Source of the DNA: Rickettsiales bacterium
GTDB taxonomy: Bacteria; Pseudomonadota; Alphaproteobacteria; Rickettsiales; UBA8987
DNA length: 48,006 bases
NCBI GenBank assembly: GCA_020630095.1
Contig: JAHDCD010000001.1
Location: forward strand, 197,698-245,703
Direction of reading: 5' to 3'
The notes under the pieces were generated by a model, which saw only the letters and a program-made list of their open reading frames with translations, ran no database searches and had not been told where the DNA came from. A program made the translations under genes and the position numbers. This document shows positions 31,264 through 38,871 of this stretch, piece after piece. The first letter of the stretch is position 1. Each line of letters opens with the position of its first letter.

Positions 31264-32639
31264 GCTGTTTTATCTAAGATATCGGGCATAATATCATTTA
31301 ACTTTCTTATATTTAAAAGGAATTGTTTTAGCTCTTTTTTAGCTTCTTTAGGAATTGCTTTGTAAGAAAGGTTTTCTTTAGCCCATTCCTTTAAGTAAGG
31401 ATGGCAATGAATCCAGAAATTATCATCTTCACTTAGTACTTGGGCTAAGCCCTCCATGTAAACCATGGTTTTCTGTAGTAGGATAAGTTGCGGTTGAGTT
31501 TCCATTTGGAATTGTTCAGTTAGGGCAAACATTTGCTCTAGTATTTGTGCAACAGAAACTTCTTGTAGTGGCTTGCCGTACATAGGCTCACCGATGGCGC
31601 GTAGGTGCAATGCTAACAGCTTTCTGTCCTGATCTTTTGGTACATAGCCGGCATCGAAGTGAATGTCCGCCAGTTTTTGGTATTCTCTGTTTAGATAGCA
31701 ATATGCAATAGAGGCGATGTAGCGTTTTTCTCTATCAGTTAAGTGACCCATTATACCGAAATCTAACAGCCCTACTTTGCCATCTTCTAATATTAAAATA
31801 TTACCGGGGTGCAGGTCTGCATGGAAGTAGCCGTTATTATAAACTTGCTCAAAGTAAATGCGGGCAAGCTTTGGCGTTATATCTTTTTTATCAATTTTAG
31901 ATTCTGCAAATGCTTTATTATCATTGATTTTAAAGCCGTTTAGGCGCTCAGTAGTTAGCACTCGTGTTGCGGTTCTGTCCCAATCGATATCAGGTATTTT
32001 AACAATATTAGATATGTTGGATAGATTCTCTTTAAGCTCCGCCGCACAAGCTGCTTCATATTGTAAATTAAGTTCACGTTTAACTTGGCTTTCAAAGTCG
32101 TTAACCAAATCTTTTAAGCGCATTAATTTAAATTTTTTATTAAAGCGTGGCGCAATTTTTGCAATTAAGCGAAATAATTTAACATCTTTTTTAAATACGC
32201 GCTCAATATCTGGGCGTAATATTTTAACGGCAACTTCTCTATCGTCATGAGTTTTGGCGAAATGTACCTGTGCTATAGATGCGGCCGCAACGGGCGTTTC
32301 TTCAAATGATTTAAATAGAATAGATAGCGAGTTTCCAAGTTGCTGTTCAACTATTGCCTTAGCTTTATGTACTTTAAATGGCGGTAGTTTATCCTGCAAT
32401 TCAGCAAGTTCGGATGAGAAGTCTTTACCAATAATATCAGGGCGCAAGCTTAGCGCCTGACCCATTTTAATAAAGGCAGGCCCTAGCTTTTGGATAGCGT
32501 TGGCGAATTTCTTACCTTCGGATATTTTACGTTTTCTAGGGTAAATAAAACGTATAACTCTTACAAACCATAGCTTGCGGAACAAATATAGCGCGTCATT
32601 CTTTGCTAGAACGTGGATTATTTTTAATAAATATAACAC
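31260..32639 (-). CDS. ubiB: Ubiquinone biosynthesis protein UbiB (ABC1/ADCK atypical kinase)
   Basis: UbiB is an atypical kinase-like ATPase that supports coenzyme Q synthesis. The 459-residue protein has the family KxGQ motif (FIKMGQALSLRPD), the alanine-rich nucleotide loop AAASIAQVHFA, the lysine strand EVAVKILRPD and the catalytic loop GYFHADLHPGNILIL with DFG in GLLDFGIMG. The start is GTG 32639, directly abutting the ubiE stop. Usual members end in one or two membrane helices near residues 480-530; this one stops in a charged helix and appears to lack them. Confidence 0.9.
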   Translation of the reverse strand: MLYLLKIIHVLAKNDALYLFRKLWFVRVIRFIYPRKRKISEGKKFANAIQKLGPAFIKMGQALSLRPDIIGKDFSSELAELQDKLPPFKVHKAKAIVEQQLGNSLSILFKSFEETPVAAASIAQVHFAKTHDDREVAVKILRPDIERVFKKDVKLFRLIAKIAPRFNKKFKLMRLKDLVNDFESQVKRELNLQYEAACAAELKENLSNISNIVKIPDIDWDRTATRVLTTERLNGFKINDNKAFAESKIDKKDITPKLARIYFEQVYNNGYFHADLHPGNILILEDGKVGLLDFGIMGHLTDREKRYIASIAYCYLNREYQKLADIHFDAGYVPKDQDRKLLALHLRAIGEPMYGKPLQEVSVAQILEQMFALTEQFQMETQPQLILLQKTMVYMEGLAQVLSEDDNFWIHCHPYLKEWAKENLSYKAIPKEAKKELKQFLLNIRKLNDIMPDILDKTA

Positions 32640-33404
32640 TTAGATTTTCTGCCCCCAATGCATGGCGCAAATACCTTTAGTTAGCTTTGTAAAGCCTGTA
32701 TCTTTAAAGCCTGCAGATTCTATCATAGATTTAAATTCAGAATCCTTAGGGAACATTTTAATTGATTCTACTAAGTATTTATATGAGTCGGCATCTTTAG
32801 CGATTAAGCCACCGATTTTAGGGATAATATTAAATGAATATTTATCATAAATTTTAGCGAATAATTCATTATCTACATTACTAAATTCTAGGCAGTGGAA
32901 CTTACCTTTTGGCTTAAGAACTCTATTAATTTCCTGTAATGCTAGTGGAATATCGGGCACGTTGCGAATGCCAAATGATATAGTTGCTAGATCAAAGAAG
33001 TTATCTTCAAAATCTATCTCGGTGGCATCAACTATTTTAAAGTTGATATTAGCATTGGAATTAGCGCCCCAATTCTCGTTATAATATCTAGCTTTACCTT
33101 CGGCTAACATATCTTCGTTAACGTCCGTTATATAGATGGTGATTGATTTACCTTCATCTGTCGCTTTATTAATTAGCTTTTTAGATATATCGCCAGAGCC
33201 AGCCGCAAGGTCTAAAATTTTAGCATTGTTTGGAATGGTTATATCCGCAACGAAGTCACGCTTCCATAGGCGGTGTATACCTAGGCTCATAAGGTCGTTC
33301 ATTATATCGTAGTTACCCGCAACAGATGAGAATACCGATGATACAAGATTTTGCTTTTCATCTAGGTTTACTTCTTCGAAGCCAAAATTTACTTTCTTAG
33401 ACAT
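32640..33404 (-). CDS. ubiE: Ubiquinone/menaquinone C-methyltransferase UbiE
   Basis: UbiE performs the C-methylation of the benzoquinol ring in ubiquinone synthesis (also demethylmenaquinone where present). The 254-residue protein has the SAM loop KILDLAAGSGDIS near residue 65, the family signature SFGIRNVPDIPLAL and FHCLEFSNVDN. It abuts ubiB with zero spacing, forming ubiE-ubiB, and is divergent from mutM, the gene order seen in many alphaproteobacteria. The intergenic region is largely occupied by a dispersed palindromic repeat (33416-33492). Confidence 0.95.
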   Translation of the reverse strand: MSKKVNFGFEEVNLDEKQNLVSSVFSSVAGNYDIMNDLMSLGIHRLWKRDFVADITIPNNAKILDLAAGSGDISKKLINKATDEGKSITIYITDVNEDMLAEGKARYYNENWGANSNANINFKIVDATEIDFEDNFFDLATISFGIRNVPDIPLALQEINRVLKPKGKFHCLEFSNVDNELFAKIYDKYSFNIIPKIGGLIAKDADSYKYLVESIKMFPKDSEFKSMIESAGFKDTGFTKLTKGICAMHWGQKI

Positions 33405-33415
33405 AAAAATAATGG

Positions 33416-33492
33416 GTCATTCCAGCGAAGGCTGGAATCTCATAGTTATTAGGTTATAACTTAAGGAGATTCTGGATCAAGTCCGGAATGAC
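33416..33492. repeat. Dispersed palindromic repeat between ubiE and mutM
   Basis: The outer arms are GTCATTCC (33416-33423) and GGAATGAC (33485-33492), with inner similar arms (AGCGAAGGCTGGAATCT and GATTCTGGATCAAGTCC). This strongly resembles a repeat known from Rickettsiales and other Proteobacteria that reads as SGLDPES in one frame. It fills most of the shared promoter region. Confidence 0.75.
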
Positions 33493-33503
33493 GGAGTGAA
33501 GAA

Positions 33504-34322
33504 ATGCCAGAGTTACCTGAAGTAGAAACTGTAAAGAAATCACTAGAGCCTAATATAGTTGGTGCAACTATTGAGAGCGTTGAATTGCGTCGCCCTAACC
33601 TACGCATTCCGTTTAATGATGATTTTATGGAAAGGCTTGAGGGGCGTAAGATTATTAAGTTAACGCGTCGTTCAAAATACATTATAGTTCAATTAGATAA
33701 TTCAGATAATTTAATTATTCATTTAGGTATGAGCGGAGTTTTAAAATACTTAGATGAAGCACCAAGTGAGATTGAAAAGCACGATCATGTTATAATCCAA
33801 TTTAGCGATAATTCTTATCTTATTTATAATGATTATAGGCGTTTTGGTTTGATGACTTTAACGCGAAATGTTAATGAGCATGATTTAATTAAGAATTTAG
33901 GAGTTGAGCCATTAACAGAAAATTTTACTGGTGAGTATCTATACTCCTTATTTAAGGGTAAGAAGGTGAATATTAAGCAGTTTATAATGAATGCTAAAAA
34001 CTTAGTTGGTGTGGGGAATATCTACGCATCTGAAAGTTTATTTCAAACAGGTATATTGCCAACTAGAACAGTTGATAAGATTAGTAAGAAAGAGGCTGAG
34101 CTTTTAGTTAAGAATATTAAAGCGGTTTTACTTGATGCGCTGGATTCTGGTGGCTCTAGCTTGCGAGATTTTGTATCAAGCAATGGTGATGCGGGGTATT
34201 TTCAGCATAAGTTTTTTGTATATGGACGTGAAGGTGAGAGTTGCTTTACGTGCGGTAAGGAAATTATCCGTATTGTACAGTCTAACCGTTCAAGCTTCTA
34301 CTGCCCGAAGTGTCAGGCATAA
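33504..34322 (+). CDS. mutM: Formamidopyrimidine-DNA glycosylase (Fpg/MutM)
   Basis: MutM removes 8-oxoguanine and other oxidised purines and cuts the abasic site. The 272-residue protein starts PELPEVETVKKSLEP with the catalytic Pro2 and Glu3. It has Lys in RRSKYIIVQLD, the helix-two-turn-helix region (LVGVGNIYASESLF), and the C-terminal zinc finger CFTCGKEIIRIVQSNRSSFYCPKC. The SD GGAG at 33493-33496 lies just outside the dispersed repeat. Confidence 0.97.
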   Translation: MPELPEVETVKKSLEPNIVGATIESVELRRPNLRIPFNDDFMERLEGRKIIKLTRRSKYIIVQLDNSDNLIIHLGMSGVLKYLDEAPSEIEKHDHVIIQFSDNSYLIYNDYRRFGLMTLTRNVNEHDLIKNLGVEPLTENFTGEYLYSLFKGKKVNIKQFIMNAKNLVGVGNIYASESLFQTGILPTRTVDKISKKEAELLVKNIKAVLLDALDSGGSSLRDFVSSNGDAGYFQHKFFVYGREGESCFTCGKEIIRIVQSNRSSFYCPKCQA

Positions 34323-34356
34323 AAAAGCCCCGTCTAATAGCACATAGGCGGGGCTT
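34321..34356 (-). terminator. Terminator between mutM and hpf
   Basis: A 12-bp stem (34325-34336 with 34345-34356, one wobble pair) is followed on the minus strand by six T residues (plus A 34321-34326). It best fits the end of the hpf transcript; the weaker plus-strand tail may still stop mutM. Confidence 0.8.
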
Positions 34357-34398
34357 CGTAGTTAAAGTCACATTTTGTATGCGACATTGCTAGTAAGT

Positions 34399-34752
34399 CT
34401 AGCTTGCTAAAAGCATAACGCGTTCATCGTGCGTCATTTTATGCTTATGGTGTTCTTTTAATTTGCGTTTTAAGCGTCTTAGTTGCTTTGAAAGCTTCAT
34501 CTGAGCGTCTGAAAATGCGCTATAAGCTTGTACAGCTTTTGCATCCGCAACTACTTCAGTATGATTTGTTTTAGTTCCATCATTAACTCTAATGACTGCT
34601 TTTATGACATTTCCAGATTCTTTACTAAATATGACGTCCGCGTTCGTTGCCCTTTTGGAGTATTTATCCCCAATTTTATCTAGATTATCTTTTACGAAAT
34701 TTGTTAGAGCTGAACCAACTTTCATTCCTTTACCGGAAACATTAATTTTCAT
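34399..34752 (-). CDS. hpf: Ribosome hibernation promoting factor, short form
   Basis: HPF/YfiA-family proteins bind the decoding centre of idle ribosomes in stationary phase. This 117-residue protein is the S30AE domain: MKINVSGKGMKVGSALTNFVKDNLDKI, then strands with VIFSKESGNVIKAVIRVNDG and a basic helix (KLSKQLRRLKRKLKEHHKHK). I chose ATG 34752, with a strong AGGAGGT SD at 34757-34763; a GTG two codons upstream overlaps the SD. Alphaproteobacteria usually have the long form (about 190 residues) with a dimerisation domain; it is absent here. Confidence 0.85.
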   Translation of the reverse strand: MKINVSGKGMKVGSALTNFVKDNLDKIGDKYSKRATNADVIFSKESGNVIKAVIRVNDGTKTNHTEVVADAKAVQAYSAFSDAQMKLSKQLRRLKRKLKEHHKHKMTHDERVMLLAS

Positions 34753-35026
34753 AAGCACCTCCTATTAGTACTCTGTTAGGTGTTGATATAGACCTTCCTA
34801 TTTTTTACTTGAACTTAGTAGAAAATAGAAATTGCTATAGTGATCACAATTCTCATGAGGAGTATTTTAACTTCTCACATAGGCAGTTTTTATAGTAGCA
34901 CCAATGTAATGCGCATGTCAAGCCTAAATAACATAATGTTGACCATAAATAACTGGCAACCACGATATATGGTATGTTTTATATGTTTAACAATATTTTA
35001 ACTATTTGTGTTTATTGTGTATTTTA

Positions 35027-35845
35027 GTGGATGGTAATAAGGAAATAGTAAGCTATAGAGAGGAAATTACACAAGCTAAGAAGCTATCTAATTTTTTTAG
35101 AAAAATTGTTAACTCAGGCACGTGTTTAAGTAGCCCTTTAATTGCTTTTCCTAATTTATTACAGAATACTCCTGAACTTGTTAATAGGTTTGGATTGGCA
35201 GATTCACCCGATTTAATAAATGCCAGCTTAAGATTAGGAGCCGGTGGAGTTACCTTAGTAGCGGCTCATTTTGTTTCTAAATATGCTGATGCTGATGAAG
35301 AAACTAAAGCCCCTAGTTGGGGAGAGCTCTTGAATATCCCCAAAGCAATTAAGAAATACCCACAAAGAACTGCCTATTTAATAGCGGGTGGTACTTTTAA
35401 TCTTATGGCAGGTGCACGCGGCATAAAAGGTTACATGGCATTAGAGCATGGTGAAAATTTAAAACAATCTTTTGTAGGACATCCGTATACAGATATGTCC
35501 TTAGCGTTAGTTAGCTCATTAACTGGTGTTGGCATGGTTTTAATGGCAAAAACCGATTTAGAAGAATCTAAGGTAAAACGAAAGGTAGCTAACTCTCTTC
35601 TTTATGTTGGTGCAGCTATAAATACAGCTGAAGGCTTTAATAGCGCGGTGTTAAATGGTCAACCTGAGTATAGCGCAACGCTTGCCGCTGGTGTATTTGG
35701 ATTTGGACAGGCTTATTTTGTAAGTAAGTTAGAGAAATATGGTAGAATGGAGAAAGCAACCATTGCCGAAGCTAGTAAAGCAACTGAGGTGGAATCTATT
35801 GTACTGGAAACAAAAAGTAAAGAAAACGATAAAGGTAGGCAATAA
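35027..35845 (+). CDS. Unknown multi-pass membrane protein
   Basis: I do not recognise this protein. About five hydrophobic segments follow a soluble N-terminal stretch: LRLGAGGVTLVAAHFVS, TAYLIAGGTFNLMAGARG, MSLALVSSLTGVGMVLMA, ANSLLYVGAAINTAEGF and ATLAAGVFGFGQAYFVS. The C-terminal tail is charged and ends SKENDKGRQ. The start is uncertain: no ATG or SD is near, and GTG 35027 (272 aa) is preferred over TTG 35006 (279 aa). It is followed by a terminator shared with aqpZ. The tail resembles that of the protein at 38872-39570. Confidence 0.65.
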   Translation: MDGNKEIVSYREEITQAKKLSNFFRKIVNSGTCLSSPLIAFPNLLQNTPELVNRFGLADSPDLINASLRLGAGGVTLVAAHFVSKYADADEETKAPSWGELLNIPKAIKKYPQRTAYLIAGGTFNLMAGARGIKGYMALEHGENLKQSFVGHPYTDMSLALVSSLTGVGMVLMAKTDLEESKVKRKVANSLLYVGAAINTAEGFNSAVLNGQPEYSATLAAGVFGFGQAYFVSKLEKYGRMEKATIAEASKATEVESIVLETKSKENDKGRQ

Positions 35846-35885
35846 AAAAGCCCGCTCCTAATAAGGAAAGCAGGCTTTCTTTTGG
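35844..35885. terminator. Bidirectional terminator between the membrane protein gene and aqpZ
   Basis: An imperfect hairpin with outer arms AAAGCC (35847-35852) and GGCTTT (35873-35878) and inner GCT/AGC pairs is flanked by an A run on the left and T-rich sequence on the right. Confidence 0.7.
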
Positions 35886-35898
35886 TTGTAAGTATCAA

Positions 35899-36603
35899 TT
35901 ACTTAGCGTCGCAAGACTCGTAGCATTTGCCACAGCAAAGCTTATGAGCAAGACCAGCTAATATAGCGCCACCTAATGGAGCTACAATGAATACCCATAA
36001 TTGGCTAAGAGCTTCGCCACCAGCCATAATAGCAGGTCCGAATGATCTAGCAGGGTTAACTGATGTACCAGTTACCGGAATACCAATTAAGTGAATTACA
36101 GTTAATGCAGAACCAATTGCAAGACCAGCTAGAGCTGGGTTACCTTTAGCCGAAGTAGCTTTTAAGATAACGTATACAAAGATGAATGTTAAGATCACCT
36201 CAGCTGCAATCGCTGAATTAAGGTCGTATCCACCAGGAGAGCCATTTAAGAAACCGTTTTGACCGAATCCGCCAGTATAAGTACCAGCTACACCGTCAAC
36301 GATAACTTTGATTAGGAATGCACCTACTAATGCACCTAGGCATTGAGAGATGATATATCCAATAGAGTTTCTAACGCAGATTTTGCCGTTAATTAACAAA
36401 GCTATTGTAACCGCAGGGTTAACGTGACAGCCAGATATAGGGCCGATAGCGTAGATAAGGAATGTTAATGTTAAGCCGAATGCTAATGAGATGCCTAAAT
36501 AACCTACTTGGTCGCCAGCGATAACTGCCGTACCACAGGCTAGTAGAACGAGAATAAGAGTTCCGATGAACTCAGCAAAGTATTTACTAGTTGTGTTACA
36601 CAT
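35899..36603 (-). CDS. aqpZ: Aquaporin Z-type channel
   Basis: This 234-residue MIP-family protein conducts water across the inner membrane. The six-helix fold carries both NPA boxes, GCHVNPAVTIAL and GTSVNPARSFGP, the latter with the selectivity-filter Arg. The N-terminus FAEFIGTLILVLLACGTAV is typical. An unusual C-terminal tail LCCGKCYESCDAK holds four cysteines, unlike standard AqpZ. Upstream lies a 212-bp intergenic region with five hairpins. Water selectivity rather than glycerol is inferred from the AqpZ-like sequence. Confidence 0.93.
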   Translation of the reverse strand: MCNTTSKYFAEFIGTLILVLLACGTAVIAGDQVGYLGISLAFGLTLTFLIYAIGPISGCHVNPAVTIALLINGKICVRNSIGYIISQCLGALVGAFLIKVIVDGVAGTYTGGFGQNGFLNGSPGGYDLNSAIAAEVILTFIFVYVILKATSAKGNPALAGLAIGSALTVIHLIGIPVTGTSVNPARSFGPAIMAGGEALSQLWVFIVAPLGGAILAGLAHKLCCGKCYESCDAK

Positions 36604-36614
36604 AATAATAATCC

Positions 36615-36757
36615 TAGAGCGTTAAGCTCTAATTGGTTAGTTTGTTTTTTAGTAATAAATTTTGTTAATTTATTACTATCCGCCATGTTAGCTTACGCTC
36701 ACAAGCGTAAAAGCAACTGAAGTTGCTTTTGGTGTATAAGTTTACAAACGTAAACTT
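36615..36757 (-). repeat. Tandem hairpin array A (five hairpins)
   Basis: Five perfect inverted repeats follow one another between aqpZ and the chorismate mutase gene: TAGAGC/GCTCTA (36615-36631), AGTAATAAATT/AATTTATTACT (36651-36677), TTACGCT/AGCGTAA (36693-36710), AAAAGCAACT/AGTTGCTTTT (36709-36730) and AAGTTTAC/GTAAACTT (36738-36757). An alternative ATAAGTT (36736-36742) with AACTTAT (36762-36768) competes with the last. The order and shapes match array B at 39851-39946. Minus is given because both arrays trail a minus-strand gene. Confidence 0.75.
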
Positions 36758-36815
36758 TGTTAACTTATCCACTTATTAACCCACTACCCTAGATGGTTGG
36801 TTTGTAAAGAGTTTT

Positions 36816-37469
36816 TTAAATATTAACAAAGAAACCGATGATATCATCTTTGTTATCTATGGTTGTGGAAGTGTTGAATTTACCATCTTGAAAATTAATA
36901 AAACTTTGTTCACTAGTATTTTCTATTTCTAAGTTGGCAATCGCTACGAAATCTTGAGCATTGCTTTCTATAACGGGAACTTTTGCAAATATCTTGGGCG
37001 CGCCCTCGCCTTTTAACATGTCCCAGTAAATTTTATCTTCTTTAAAAGGTATAACAGCTAGAGATGCTTCGCCTGTTAGCAACTTCTCTACAGCGTCTTT
37101 TGCATTGTTGCGGATTGTAATATTATTAAACTCGCCAAAATACTCCCTTGAAAGCCAATAGCCGGTATCGCAACAGGTAGATATTTCTGTATTTTCTTCG
37201 AGCGCTACAGAAGAGCCAATTATTTTACGCATTATTGAGATAATCTTGTTATCGGCAATTTTACCTGAAGATTCCTTAATAAGATTACGAACCATTAATG
37301 CTTCGCGTGTTGGGCGTATAATAGTTTCCTTCGAATTCTTCAGATCTTTTAACTCGCCAACATTTTCTACAACATCAAAACGCTTTTCTAATAAATGCAA
37401 TATTTGCGCATCTATTGCGTCTATTTGCCCTCTTAAACGATTTAATTCTATTTCCTTATCTGGAGTCAT
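36816..37469 (-). CDS. Chorismate mutase (AroQ) with a C-terminal extra domain
   Basis: The N-terminal 90 residues form an AroQ-type chorismate mutase, which rearranges chorismate to prephenate for Phe and Tyr synthesis: ELNRLRGQIDAIDAQILHLLEKRFDVVENVGELK, then REALMVRNLIKESSG. The remaining 125 residues (GYWLSREYFGEF ... LAVIPFKEDKIYWDMLKGEG) resemble a C-terminal domain I recall from alphaproteobacterial chorismate mutases, perhaps regulatory; it is too short for a prephenate dehydratase. I chose ATG 37469 (217 aa) over TTG 37502. No SD is seen. Hairpin array A lies downstream. Confidence 0.82.
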   Translation of the reverse strand: MTPDKEIELNRLRGQIDAIDAQILHLLEKRFDVVENVGELKDLKNSKETIIRPTREALMVRNLIKESSGKIADNKIISIMRKIIGSSVALEENTEISTCCDTGYWLSREYFGEFNNITIRNNAKDAVEKLLTGEASLAVIPFKEDKIYWDMLKGEGAPKIFAKVPVIESNAQDFVAIANLEIENTSEQSFINFQDGKFNTSTTIDNKDDIIGFFVNI

Positions 37470-37550
37470 GAATCTTGAAGATATAGTTGATGCAAAGTGC
37501 AATCAAGGGGTTTTTTATATAGTTTGATACTTAATTAGTTAATTAAATCA

Positions 37551-37594
37551 TTGTGTTATTAACAAATAATTCGTTATACAGATAACGAATTATT
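37551..37594 (+). promoter_or_regulatory. Promoter and palindromic operator of the HigA-like regulator
   Basis: TTGTGT (37551-37556) and TTATAC (37574-37579) are 17 bp apart. A perfect 13-bp inverted repeat, AATAATTCGTTAT (37565-37577) and ATAACGAATTATT (37582-37594), covers the -10 element. Binding of the encoded HTH protein here would block transcription, the usual autoregulation of HigA-type proteins. Confidence 0.65.
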
Positions 37595-37633
37595 TTCTTG
37601 CCATCAATATATTTAATTTTATATGAATCTATT

Positions 37634-37981
37634 ATGGCAAGCATTACAGAAATTAGGAAGGTGCAAAAAAGCCCTGAAAGACCGGGGTGGATTCTTTGGC
37701 ATCAATTTATGAATCCAAATAAAATTTCTCAAGTTGAGTTAGCTAAAGCTATTGATGTTAAGCAGAATCGAATTTCTGATATTATTTATGATAAAAGGCG
37801 TATTACTGCAAATACAGCCCTTCGCTTAGCCACTTTCTTTGGTAACCAGCCAAAGTTTTGGCTAAATCTTCAGAATGACTGGGATATAAAACAAGAGCTG
37901 GCTGCTTATGGCGCTAAGAAACAACTAGAGCGCATAAAGACTATTGAAAAAATAAAAGAAGAGCGGGAAAAATCTCTATAA
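37634..37981 (+). CDS. higA: HigA-family (XRE) antitoxin-like regulator without adjacent toxin
   Basis: This 115-residue helix-turn-helix protein matches the HigA antidote family: PGWILWHQFMNPNKISQVELAKAIDVKQNRISDIIYDKRRITANTALRLATFFGNQPKFWLNLQNDWD. The WLNLQ segment is family-typical. ATG 37634 is chosen because it begins the conserved domain. HigB toxin genes usually sit directly upstream, but only 131 bp of promoter and operator lie there, and the convergent rpsD follows a terminator. It is thus an orphan regulator or the remnant of a toxin-antitoxin pair. Confidence 0.85.
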   Translation: MASITEIRKVQKSPERPGWILWHQFMNPNKISQVELAKAIDVKQNRISDIIYDKRRITANTALRLATFFGNQPKFWLNLQNDWDIKQELAAYGAKKQLERIKTIEKIKEEREKSL

Positions 37982-37982
37982 A

Positions 37983-38016
37983 AAAAACCGCCTCGTAAAA
38001 AGCCAAGGCGGTTTTT
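37983..38016. terminator. Bidirectional terminator between higA and rpsD
   Basis: An 11-bp perfect stem, AAAAACCGCCT (37983-37993) with AGGCGGTTTTT (38006-38016), has A and T runs as part of the arms and so works both ways. Confidence 0.9.
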
Positions 38017-38045
38017 AAGTTTGCTACTTTTATAGCGCGGAAGTA

Positions 38046-38669
38046 TTAGTTTCTTGAGTAGAATTCTACTACTAAATTCGGGTGCATTTCAGTTGCATAA
38101 GGAACTTCCTCAAGTGAAGGAACGCGTAATAACGTACCCTTGAAAGAATTTTGCTCAACTTCGAAATATTCAGGGAAGTCACGCTCAGGATTTTGGAATG
38201 CGTGAGCAAAAATAGCGTTAGCTCTAGACTTCTCTTTAAGCTCTATAACGTCACCTGGCTTAACTGTGTAAGATGCAACATCTACTTTCTTGCCGTTAAC
38301 TAAAATGTGACCATGTGAAACCAACTGACGAGAACCGAATACAGTAACCGCAAAGTTTAGTCTGTATACTACAGCGTCTAAGCGAGTTTCTAATAAACCG
38401 ATAAGGTTTTGACCAGTATCGCCTTTCATGTTATCTGCCTTTTTAAAGATGGAACGGAATTGCTTCTCGCGGATACGACCATAGAAGCCTTTAAGCTGCT
38501 GCTTAGCAAATAGCTGAGTTTTATAGTCTGATGGAGGAGCTTGACGCCCGTTAACGCCGTGTTGACCTGGGCGGTAATTTTTGCGATTGATAGGGTCTTT
38601 ATCTCTACCCCATAAATCCACACCTAATCTGCGGGAAATTTTATATTTAGCTTTGATAATTTTAGTCAT
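38046..38669 (-). CDS. rpsD: 30S ribosomal protein S4
   Basis: RpsD nucleates assembly of the 30S 5' domain and takes part in decoding fidelity. The 207-residue protein begins TKIIKAKYKISRRLGVDLWGRDKDPINRKNYRPGQHG and contains the S4 RNA-binding domain (LETRLDAVVYRLNFAVTVFGSRQLVSHGHILVNGKKVDV). As in many alphaproteobacteria it stands alone rather than in the alpha operon. Its roughly 120-nt leader is GC-rich compared with its surroundings and contains repeats, so autoregulation is possible. Confidence 0.97.
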   Translation of the reverse strand: MTKIIKAKYKISRRLGVDLWGRDKDPINRKNYRPGQHGVNGRQAPPSDYKTQLFAKQQLKGFYGRIREKQFRSIFKKADNMKGDTGQNLIGLLETRLDAVVYRLNFAVTVFGSRQLVSHGHILVNGKKVDVASYTVKPGDVIELKEKSRANAIFAHAFQNPERDFPEYFEVEQNSFKGTLLRVPSLEEVPYATEMHPNLVVEFYSRN

Positions 38670-38790
38670 AAGTAAACTAGCGAGATTAGCGCCTTAGCGA
38701 GGGGTGGCGAGGATTAGCTTAACTATGTCTAATATGGTAAGGACTTGCACCTAACCCGCGCGCTTAAAACGTGCGTCTTTTCGAATATGC
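38670..38790 (-). promoter_or_regulatory. rpsD leader, possibly structured
   Basis: The leader carries direct repeats GCGAGATTAGC (38680-38690) and GCGAGGATTAGC (38707-38718), with a third GCGAGG between them. A hairpin forms on the minus strand from GGTTAGG and CCTTACC with a 7-nt loop (about 38732-38752). A ribosomal-protein binding site is a reasonable guess but no known class is recognised. Confidence 0.35.
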
Positions 38791-38794
38791 GAGC

Positions 38795-38824
38795 TTTATA
38801 ACTTAAACTAAAGGCAATAGTCAA
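38795..38824 (-). promoter_or_regulatory. Putative rpsD promoter
   Basis: On the minus strand, TTGACT (38819-38824) and TATAAA (38795-38800) are 18 bp apart. This is the closest -35 to consensus in the window. Confidence 0.55.
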
Positions 38825-38871
38825 GCGATATTAATGATTTGTTAATCTTATAAAGATATAATAACGCATAC

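Noticed and set aside
36615-36757. CRISPR array
   Set aside because: The units are different inverted repeats without constant direct repeats or uniform spacers, and no cas gene is nearby.
37503-37633. HigB toxin gene upstream of the HigA-like gene
   Set aside because: The region is promoter and operator, with no reading frame of sufficient length on either strand.
38732-38790. tRNA-like structure in the rpsD leader (GGTGCAAGTCC resembles a T-arm)
   Set aside because: No acceptor stem, D-arm or anticodon arm can be drawn around it.
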